From the NCBI RefSeq assembly GCF_001514195.1, contig NZ_KQ948735.1, positions 187,172 to 251,171 on the forward strand: a stretch of DNA of 64,000 nucleotides, written 5' to 3'. Each line of letters begins with the position of its first letter. The stretch's first letter is position 1. The notes beneath the pieces were generated by a model. It was given only the letters and a program-made list of their open reading frames with translations, did not search any database and was not told the origin of the DNA. Below are positions 53,673-60,165 of the stretch, piece after piece. The stretch comes from Streptomyces griseorubiginosus. Its GTDB lineage: Bacteria > Actinomycetota > Actinomycetes > Streptomycetales > Streptomycetaceae. The position numbers and the translations under genes are program-made.

Positions 53673-54487
53673 GACAGCACCCTCCGTTCGATGAGACGGA
53701 CCGCGCTGTCGGAGACCAGGCCGAAGACGCCGTAGACGACGAGACCGACGAGGATCACATCGCTCTGGCCGTAGTTCTGGGCCTGGAACATCATGTAGCC
53801 GAGTCCGCTGGTGGCGTTGATCTGCTCCAGCACGACCAGGCCCAGCCAGGAGCCGGTGACACCGAGCCGGAGTCCCACGAAGAATCCGGGCAGCGCGCCG
53901 GGGATCACGATCTGCCGTACGAAGGCGAACCTCGAAAGACCCTGGACCTCGGCGAGTTCGACGAAGCGGTGGTCGATGCCGGCCAGCGCGGCATGGGTGT
54001 TCAGATAGATCGGGATGTAGACGACGATCGCGATGATGGCGACCTTGAAGGACTCGCCGATGCCCAGCCAGAGGATGAACAGCGGGATCAGGCCGAGGGT
54101 CGGGATCGCCCGGTTGAGGTTCACCGTCCCGTCGATCAGCGCCTCGCCGACCCGGCTGAGCCCGGCGGCCAGGGCAAGGGCGACACCGGCGACGAGCCCG
54201 ATGGCGAACCCGTACCCGGCCCGCTCCAGCGAGGTCAGGATGTCGGTGGGCAGGGTCCCGGCCGTCCACAGATGGGCGCCGGTCCTGACCACCGTCCAGG
54301 GTGCGGGGATCGCGGCCGGGTCGAGCCGTCCCGCGGCGGAGGCGGCGGACCACACGGCGAGGAGCAGGACCGGTCCGACGAGCCGCGCCGCGGGCAGCCG
54401 CCTGCCGGGGGAGAGCCGGCGGCGCCTGCGCACCTGCGTGCTCACCTCGGGGGCGACGACCGGGACGGTCGTGGTGACGGCGCTCAC
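53648..54487 (-). CDS. ssuC: Sulfonate-type ABC transporter permease
   Basis: A 279-residue BPD-type permease with six TM helices and the EAA loop region VELAEVQGLSRFAFVRQIVIPGALPGFFVGLR. The GTG at 54487 overlaps the binding-protein stop (GTGA). A basic cytoplasmic N-terminus (VRRRRRLSPGRRLPAARL) precedes TM1. SsuC/TauC class by arrangement and length. Its stop lies within the ATPase gene start region. Confidence 0.9.
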   Translation of the reverse strand: MSAVTTTVPVVAPEVSTQVRRRRRLSPGRRLPAARLVGPVLLLAVWSAASAAGRLDPAAIPAPWTVVRTGAHLWTAGTLPTDILTSLERAGYGFAIGLVAGVALALAAGLSRVGEALIDGTVNLNRAIPTLGLIPLFILWLGIGESFKVAIIAIVVYIPIYLNTHAALAGIDHRFVELAEVQGLSRFAFVRQIVIPGALPGFFVGLRLGVTGSWLGLVVLEQINATSGLGYMMFQAQNYGQSDVILVGLVVYGVFGLVSDSAVRLIERRVLSWRRTLSS

Positions 54488-55551
54488 CGCCGGTACTCCG
54501 CCGGCACGGACTTCGCGGCGATGCCCTCGAAGCGGTGGTCGAACAACTGGCCCACGTCGAACTTCTTCACGAAGCCGCCCTCCGCCAGCAGGTCCGCGGT
54601 CTCCTGCTCCCACTTGATCGCCTCTGCCCAACTCGGCGGAAAGAGCGGCTTGTTGGCGAGCGCGGTGACCGCCTTGGCCTGCGGGAGCGTCAGGTTCTGG
54701 GTCTTCACGTAGAACTCCTCGTTCCAGACGTCGGGGTTCTCGTACGTCCACACCTGGCTCCTGGCCCAGAAGGGGATGTACGCGGCGACCGCGGCGGCCT
54801 TCGCGGGGTCGGCCAGCACGGAGGTCGGCGCCCACAGCAGGTTGAGCAGGTCGACCACGTCGGTGGTGACGGCCCGGGCGCCCTTGGCCTCGTACTGCTT
54901 GAGGTAGGCGGGCGCCTGGCTGTTGGCGAGCGGGGCCACGTCCACCTGCCCGGACTGAAGGGCCGTGAGGAACTGGTTGCTGGTCAGCGGGACGAGCTTG
55001 ACGTCGTCGTAGGCGAGCCCGGCCTTCTTCAGCGCCCGCAGCAGCACGACCCCCTGGGCCTGCCCCTGCGAGAACGCGAGCCTCTTCCCCTTGAAGTCCG
55101 CGACCGTCCGGATGTCGCTGCCGGGCTTGGTGGCGAAGAGGTAGTTCGGCTTACGGGTGATGTTGATCGCCACGATTTTTGTGGCGTAGCCCTGGAAATG
55201 CGCCTGGATCGGCGGGATTCCCGCGTTGTTGCCGACGTCCAGGGAGCCGGCCCGGAATGCGTTGATGACATCGGGTCCGGCCCCGATATTCGCCCAGGTA
55301 CTCACCTTGAACGGCAGTGACCCCAACTTGCCGAGTTTCAGTTGGAGTTGCTGGGCGCCCAGATAGGAGGCGATCTTCAGGCTCGTGCCGGCCGGAACCT
55401 TGGCCGCGAGCGGGGCGGACAGGGCGCCCTTGGTGTCGGCGGCGGCGCTGCTGTCGGCGCAGCCGCTGAGTCCGGCGACACCGGCGGCGGCACCGAGGAC
55501 GGAGGAGAGGAACAGCCGCCGGTCGATGCCGGACGTACGGGAATAGGGCAT
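54484..55551 (-). CDS. ssuA: Sulfonate-type ABC transporter substrate-binding lipoprotein
   Basis: A 355-residue SsuA/TauA-like binding protein. The N-terminus DRRLFLSSVLGAAAGVAGLSGC combines a twin-arginine-like start and a lipobox with Cys31, so it is probably a Tat-exported lipoprotein. The mature protein has the NMT1-like core IASYLGAQQL, WANIGAGPDVINAFRAGSLDVGNNAGIPPI and LTSNQFLTALQSGQVDVAPL. GAGGGAG precedes the ATG at 55551. A short polycysteine leader ORF lies 87 bp upstream, suggesting control by cysteine supply. Confidence 0.9.
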   Translation of the reverse strand: MPYSRTSGIDRRLFLSSVLGAAAGVAGLSGCADSSAAADTKGALSAPLAAKVPAGTSLKIASYLGAQQLQLKLGKLGSLPFKVSTWANIGAGPDVINAFRAGSLDVGNNAGIPPIQAHFQGYATKIVAINITRKPNYLFATKPGSDIRTVADFKGKRLAFSQGQAQGVVLLRALKKAGLAYDDVKLVPLTSNQFLTALQSGQVDVAPLANSQAPAYLKQYEAKGARAVTTDVVDLLNLLWAPTSVLADPAKAAAVAAYIPFWARSQVWTYENPDVWNEEFYVKTQNLTLPQAKAVTALANKPLFPPSWAEAIKWEQETADLLAEGGFVKKFDVGQLFDHRFEGIAAKSVPAEYRR

Positions 55552-55638
55552 GGGAATGCTCCCTCGATCAGGGCAGGAGAAAGTCACGGAGAAATGCGTT
55601 CACGCAGGGGAAATGAGCGCGTCACACGGGGCAACGTG

Positions 55639-55677
55639 TCAGCAACAGAAGGCGCGACAGTGCAGGTTCGGGCTCAT
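55639..55677 (-). CDS. Polycysteine leader peptide
   Basis: A 12-codon ORF encoding MSPNLHCRAFCC, then TGA, between the ROK stop and the transporter operon. Three of the last six residues are Cys, two directly before the stop. There is no ribosome site; instead a TTGACA/GAACAT promoter places the transcript start at the ATG, so it is probably leaderless. Leaderless polycysteine ORFs act as cysteine-responsive attenuators in mycobacteria. Short hairpins follow (for example ACACG/CGTGT over the stop). Here it would raise transporter expression when cysteinyl-tRNA is scarce. Existence inferred from sequence only. Confidence 0.6.
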   Translation of the reverse strand: MSPNLHCRAFCC

Positions 55678-55714
55678 GAACAGGATGTTCGCCGTTCCGT
55701 GGAAGCCCTGTCAA
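55678..55714 (-). promoter_or_regulatory. Promoter of the polycysteine leader and transporter operon
   Basis: On the minus strand TTGACA (55709-55714) and GAACAT (55685-55690) are 18 bp apart, and the leader ATG begins 7 nt after the -10. The local sequence is AT-rich for this genome. Confidence 0.6.
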
Positions 55715-55731
55715 CATTCCGAGTTTCTGAA

Positions 55732-56913
55732 TTAAATAGCCTCAGGTGAAGCGGCCAGGGGATCCCGGTAGAGCACGTCGAGAGCCACCGAACCGCCCGC
55801 CACGGCGAGGACGGAATCCGGGAAACTCGACGGGACGACGGAGGGCGCGCGGTCGCCGCCGACGCCCTCGCGCAGGGCGACGAGGCAGTCCTCGCGGTGC
55901 AGGATGCCGATCTCGGTCACCACGACCGTCTCCGGGTTCAGCACGTCGAGCAGCAGCCGGGCGGCCCGCCCGACGGCGTGCGCCCGTTCCAGCAGCAGCC
56001 GCAGCGCCGCCGGATCGCCCGCGGCCGCGGCCGTCAGCACGTGCATCGGGTTCACGCCGTCGGTGACCCCCGCCCGCCGGGCCCGCCGGCACAGGGTGCG
56101 CTCGCTCAACTCGGCCTGGAGGCAGCCGGTCCGTCCGCAGTCGCAGGGCTCGGTGCCGCCCGGCACCGGCAGATGGGCGATCGCGCCCGCCTGGGAACGC
56201 GGCCCGTGGTGCACCTCGTCGTTGGTGGCGAACGCCGCGTCCACCACGTTGCCGACGAACAGATGCAGCACGCTCCGACTGCCGCGGGCCCGCCCGAACA
56301 GCCGCTCCGCGTTGACCAACGCCCGCGCGTGGCCGTCCACATGGACCGGCAGGCCGGTGCGGGCGCCGAGCAGCTCCCGGACCGGCACCTCGTGCCAGCC
56401 CAGCAGGGGGTGCTCGACGACGGTCCCGGAGTCCCGGTCCACCCAGCCGCCGGCCGCGAAGCCGACTCCGAGGCACCGGAGCCGCGGCGACCGCTCCAGG
56501 AGCGCGGCGAGCCCGTCGGCGGCCCGCGCCAGGATCGAGGAGGCGTCGGTGCCCTCGTGCCGCAGCTCCCGTACGGCCACCACCCGGCCGCGCAGATCGA
56601 GCAGCGTGACCGTCGTATAGGGGACGGCCACATGGACGCCGCCCACCACGAACCGTGAGTCGTCCAGGTCGACGGGCACATGGGGGCGGCCCACACCCTG
56701 GGACTGCCGGGGCGCCTCCGACTCACGGATCAGGCCCAGTTCGGTGAAGCGGGAGCAGTAGTCGGTCACGGACGCCGGGGACAGCCCGGTCAGCCGGGCG
56801 ATGGTGCTGCGCGCCACCGGCCCGTGCTCCAGCACGGACCGCAGGACGACGCTGGCGCTGGTCCGGCGCCGGGAGGTGGGAGTGGGGGCAGGGGGAGTCG
56901 CGGTACGGGGCAT
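55732..56913 (-). CDS. ROK family transcriptional regulator, sulfur-operon associated
   Basis: A 393-residue ROK protein. The N-terminal HTH is SASVVLRSVLEHGPVARSTIARLTGLSPASVTDYCSRF. The ROK fold carries GVGFAAGGWVDRDSG, VHVDGHARALVNAERLFG and a complete zinc motif CDCGRTGCLQAE, unlike the ROK protein at the left edge. ROK regulators normally sense sugars, but this one lies directly upstream of a sulfonate transporter operon and behind a sulfur-type leader peptide. It may sense a sulfonated sugar or a metabolite of organosulfur use. The ATG at 56913 has AGGA nine bases upstream. Confidence 0.9.
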   Translation of the reverse strand: MPRTATPPAPTPTSRRRTSASVVLRSVLEHGPVARSTIARLTGLSPASVTDYCSRFTELGLIRESEAPRQSQGVGRPHVPVDLDDSRFVVGGVHVAVPYTTVTLLDLRGRVVAVRELRHEGTDASSILARAADGLAALLERSPRLRCLGVGFAAGGWVDRDSGTVVEHPLLGWHEVPVRELLGARTGLPVHVDGHARALVNAERLFGRARGSRSVLHLFVGNVVDAAFATNDEVHHGPRSQAGAIAHLPVPGGTEPCDCGRTGCLQAELSERTLCRRARRAGVTDGVNPMHVLTAAAAGDPAALRLLLERAHAVGRAARLLLDVLNPETVVVTEIGILHREDCLVALREGVGGDRAPSVVPSSFPDSVLAVAGGSVALDVLYRDPLAASPEAI

Positions 56914-56977
56914 GGAGGACCGTCCTCGGGAACGGGGGCCGACACGTCTCGGAGAGCGAGGCGGGCCGGTGCCCGAC

Positions 56978-57064
56978 TCACACCGGACGGCGACAGACGG
57001 CCGTGCCCACGCGTCGGAGGTCGACGTGGCGACGCGACGAGAAGTACCGGGACTGGGCGACCAT
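56978..57064 (-). CDS. Short leader peptide with RRHVDLRRV core
   Basis: A 28-codon ORF ending 64 bp before the ROK start. The product contains SSRRHVDLRRVGTAVC, the conserved pattern I recall for 'putative leader peptides' ahead of Streptomyces sulfur-uptake genes, with a Cys near the C-terminus. No ribosome site is visible. TACCCT (57072-57077) lies exactly 7 nt before the ATG, the same spacing as at the polycysteine leader, suggesting another leaderless transcript. It links the ROK gene to sulfur control. Confidence 0.65.
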   Translation of the reverse strand: MVAQSRYFSSRRHVDLRRVGTAVCRRPV

Positions 57065-57334
57065 GTCTGGAAGGGTAGGGCAGGAACGGTGAATCCGACC
57101 AGACCACTGGGATTCGTTTGGTGATTCCCCACAGCCGCCCGAACAGAGCCGCTGTCGCCCCGGCCACCCCACCTCAGTGACCGGGGTCACCCTGAACCGG
57201 GTGTAACCCACACTCTTTGTCCGGAGCCCACCAAGCCCCTGTTCCCGGCTTTGTCGACGGTTGACGGTGATCGGCCGCGGGACGCCGGGATAGCGTCACC
57301 GGAGTCCCTTGTCGTTCATCCCCGCGGAGACCCC

Positions 57335-57910
57335 ATGAGCACCGCCGTCGCCCCCGCCCGCACCGGCCAGGTCCTCGCCGACCTGATCCCCGCCTCCCGC
57401 GTGCGGGACGTCGCGCTCGTGGTCGGCGGTGCCGCGCTCACCGGCCTCGCCGCGCAGATCGCCGTCCCCGTGCCGGGCTCCCCGGTGCCGGTGACCGGCC
57501 AGACCTTCGCCGCGCTGCTCGTCGGCACGAGCCTGGGCGCCCGCCGCGGTGTGGCCTCCCTCGCGCTCTACGCGCTGGCCGGTCTCGCGGGCCTGCCGTG
57601 GTTCGCCCAGGGCACCTCCGGGTTCTCCGTCTCCTTCGGCTACATCCTCGGCATGATCCTGGCCTCCGCCGCCGTCGGTGCCCTGGCCCGCCGCGGCGCC
57701 GACCGCAACGTCTGGCGGACGGCCGGCGCGATGCTGGTCGGCGAGGCGATCATCTACGCGGTCGGCGTGCCCTACCTCGCCTACGCGGCCGACCTGTCGC
57801 TGTCCGCCGCGGTCGCGGCCGGCCTCACCCCGTTCCTGCTCGGCGACGCCCTCAAGGCGGCCCTGGCGATGGGCCTGCTGCCCAGCGCCTGGAAGCTCCT
57901 CAAGCGCTGA
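57335..57910 (+). CDS. bioY: BioY family biotin transporter (S component)
   Basis: A 191-residue BioY protein with six TM helices. The conserved IAVPVPGSPVPVTGQTFAALLVGTSLGARRG and GLPWFAQGTSG blocks match biotin-specific ECF transporter S components. GCGGAG precedes the ATG at 57335. No bioM/bioN energising genes are adjacent, so it may work alone or with a shared ECF module. Its 3' end overlaps the convergent FAD oxidoreductase gene by 11 bp. Confidence 0.94.
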   Translation: MSTAVAPARTGQVLADLIPASRVRDVALVVGGAALTGLAAQIAVPVPGSPVPVTGQTFAALLVGTSLGARRGVASLALYALAGLAGLPWFAQGTSGFSVSFGYILGMILASAAVGALARRGADRNVWRTAGAMLVGEAIIYAVGVPYLAYAADLSLSAAVAAGLTPFLLGDALKAALAMGLLPSAWKLLKR

Positions 57911-59168
57911 CGCTCCTTCGGAAGAGGCTCGCCGGGTCGTACCGCGACTCCAGCTCGGCGAGCCTCTTCCGCGTCTCCGGGTCGTGCAGCCGCTCGGTCC
58001 GGTCCCCCGCCCCGAAGGCGAAGTTGACGCTGCGGCCGAGAGTGTCGGGCGCGAGCAACTCGAAGGCGGGGTCCAGCAGCGCCCGCGCCTGCTGCCGCCC
58101 GCCCATGGTCAACAGCCGTACCAGGAAACGCCCTTCGCGGTACGGCACGGAGTTCGGCGCCGGTCGCGCCAGCGCCCCGCCCAGATGATTGATCTGTACG
58201 ACCACCATGGCCCCGGCGTCGGGGCCCGTCCGCTCCAGCAGCTCACCGGCCCGCTCCACGTCCAGCGCGCTCAGCACCGCGCTGTCCCCGTAGTAGCTGT
58301 GCGGGACGTCGGGATCGCTGTGGATGGTGTGGCTGTCGGCGTACGGCATCTCCCGCAGGGAGTCCGCGAGCACCGGCCCGAACTCCCGCAGCGGGGCGAG
58401 GAGTCGGTTCCCGTCGGTGCCGGTGTACGCCACCCGCACCGAGACGACGTACCGCCCGCGCAGCTGCGGCGGCAGCGCCGGCAGATCCGGATACGGTACG
58501 GCGGCGAAGGACGAGGTCAGCGTGGACGGCACGGTCCTGGTCCACTCCTCGTACGCCCGCAGCAGGGCGCGCGGAGCGACCTCGCGGCCGTCGAAGACGA
58601 GCGAACCGCCGTACAGCGTCCGCACCGGGACGAGCCCGATCTCCAGTTCGGTGACGACGCCCAGGTGGTGGCCGCCGCCGAGAAGGCCCCAGTACAGCTC
58701 CGACCCCTCGGTGACGTGCCGGAGTTCGCCGTCCCCGGTGACCACGTCGAGGGAGCGGACGTGGTCGGCGGCGTAGCCGAACTCCCTTGCCAGGATGCCG
58801 AGTCCACCGCCGAGCGTGGAGGACACGGCACCGACGCCCGGCGCGGAGCCGTTGAGCGGCGCGAGCCCGTGCGGCACGGCGGCCGCCACCACGTCACGCC
58901 AGCGGACCCCCGCCTGGACGCGGGCGGTGCGCGCCCGGGCGTCGACGGTCACCCGGTCCATGTGCCGGGTGCCGACGAGGACGCCGCCCTCCACCGCGCC
59001 GGGCAGTCCGTGTCCGGTGGCCAGCACGGACACCGGCAGTCGCGCGTCGGCCGCCAGGCGCACGGCGGCGACCACGTCCTCGCTGGAGCGCACCGGGACC
59101 ACGTGGTCGGGGCGCAGGGCGAAACCGGTCTGGAAACTGGTGACTTCGTCGTGGGTCGAGGTGTTCAT
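57900..59168 (-). CDS. FAD-binding oxidoreductase (berberine-bridge-type)
   Basis: A 422-residue FAD_binding_4 plus BBE-family oxidase. The PP-loop regions are VVPVRSSEDVVAAVRLAADARLPVSVLATGHG, with a His that could be flavinylated, and GAVSSTLGGGLGILAREFGYAADHVRSLDVVTGDG. The C-terminus NFAFGAGDRTERLHDPETRKRLAELESRYDPASLF matches the BBE block, though the usual NYPD is altered. No signal peptide; likely cytoplasmic, oxidising an alcohol or sugar. A perfect 16-bp inverted repeat just upstream is a probable operator. Confidence 0.92.
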   Translation of the reverse strand: MNTSTHDEVTSFQTGFALRPDHVVPVRSSEDVVAAVRLAADARLPVSVLATGHGLPGAVEGGVLVGTRHMDRVTVDARARTARVQAGVRWRDVVAAAVPHGLAPLNGSAPGVGAVSSTLGGGLGILAREFGYAADHVRSLDVVTGDGELRHVTEGSELYWGLLGGGHHLGVVTELEIGLVPVRTLYGGSLVFDGREVAPRALLRAYEEWTRTVPSTLTSSFAAVPYPDLPALPPQLRGRYVVSVRVAYTGTDGNRLLAPLREFGPVLADSLREMPYADSHTIHSDPDVPHSYYGDSAVLSALDVERAGELLERTGPDAGAMVVVQINHLGGALARPAPNSVPYREGRFLVRLLTMGGRQQARALLDPAFELLAPDTLGRSVNFAFGAGDRTERLHDPETRKRLAELESRYDPASLFRRSVSA

Positions 59169-59180
59169 GCCGGACAGGAT

Positions 59181-59219
59181 GGAGGCATAACCTGACAGTT
59201 TCCGTCAGGTTATGCCTCC
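59181..59219. promoter_or_regulatory. Perfect 16-bp inverted repeat operator
   Basis: GGAGGCATAACCTGAC (59181-59196) and GTCAGGTTATGCCTCC (59204-59219) are perfect arms with a 7-bp spacer, 13 bp upstream of the oxidoreductase ATG. No T run on either side argues against a terminator. No regulator gene is adjacent. Confidence 0.7.
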
Positions 59220-59245
59220 GTGCTTCTGCGGGATTCCCCTGTGTC

Positions 59246-59971
59246 TCAGACGGTGCGCTGCGGTCGCCGCTGGGACCACCACAGTCCGGCCGCGCCCGCC
59301 GTCAGCAGCGCCGCGCCCGCGGCCCCGAGGGGCAGCAGGTCACGTCCCACACCGGTCTTCGGGAGCTCGCGCGGGGCGTCCCCGCCGGGCCCCACCGGCT
59401 TGTTGTCGGTGCCCAGCAGCAGCGGGGTGGCCGGGGCGTTCGGCGACGGGTTCGTCGTACCGAACGGAACCGGGCCCTGCTGCCAGAACGTCTTCTTCCC
59501 GTCGCCGGTCTGCACCGGCAGGCAGATCTTTCCGGTCTTGCCGAGATCGAATGTCGCGTCCACGGCGTACGACTTCGACTTACCGGCGGCGAGATTGTCG
59601 ATCGGGCAGGCGAAACCGCTGTTCGAACCCTCCGGTAGATCCTTTTCTTCGATCGGAGAGCAGCCTTGAACGTTTTTGACCGTCAGTCCGTCGAATCCGA
59701 CGACCAAAAGCCTGATCTTTCCGCTGTCCTTGCTCCCGTCGTTCTTCACGGTGGCTGTGAGATCGGTCTTCTGCGACTTGTTGTCGACGGAGATCGTCCC
59801 CGGCAGTGTCGTCGTCAGCTCCACACCGGCCGGAGCCTTGTCAACGGCCTTTCCCCCCTTGCTGCTTGCGGGTCCCTCGTCCGCACTCGCGGTGAAGGGC
59901 AGGATCATCACGGTCGAGAAGGCTGCCGTGACCAGCGATCCGGCAATGGTCGTCATACGACGAGAACTCAT
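59246..59971 (-). CDS. LPXTG-type cell-wall-anchored surface protein
   Basis: A 241-residue exported protein. The signal peptide is TTIAGSLVTAAFSTVMILPFTASA. The ~150-residue mature domain has an Ig-like beta pattern (VELTTTLPGTISVDNKSQKTDLTATVKND) and two or three Cys. The C-terminus has the sortase signal LPKTG, a TM helix (LLPLGAAGAALLTAGAAGLWW) and RR. Sortase would link it to the wall. AAGGGGG precedes the ATG at 59971. Divergent from a Ser/Thr kinase gene; a shared envelope role is possible. Confidence 0.88.
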   Translation of the reverse strand: MSSRRMTTIAGSLVTAAFSTVMILPFTASADEGPASSKGGKAVDKAPAGVELTTTLPGTISVDNKSQKTDLTATVKNDGSKDSGKIRLLVVGFDGLTVKNVQGCSPIEEKDLPEGSNSGFACPIDNLAAGKSKSYAVDATFDLGKTGKICLPVQTGDGKKTFWQQGPVPFGTTNPSPNAPATPLLLGTDNKPVGPGGDAPRELPKTGVGRDLLPLGAAGAALLTAGAAGLWWSQRRPQRTV

Positions 59972-60165
59972 GTTCGTCCCCCTTGGCTGCGCCTGAATTC
60001 GCAGTACTTGAAGAGGTACCACAAGATTTCTCCGCACTATGCTGGTACGGCTCGAAGTGTGACCATTGTGTTCCACTCGGGACATCGTCGAGGGGGTGCA
60101 GCGGATTGCCGGGGAATACGGGAGACACGGGAAATGCGAGGCGCGGCGGAGTTCCAGGGCTCCTG

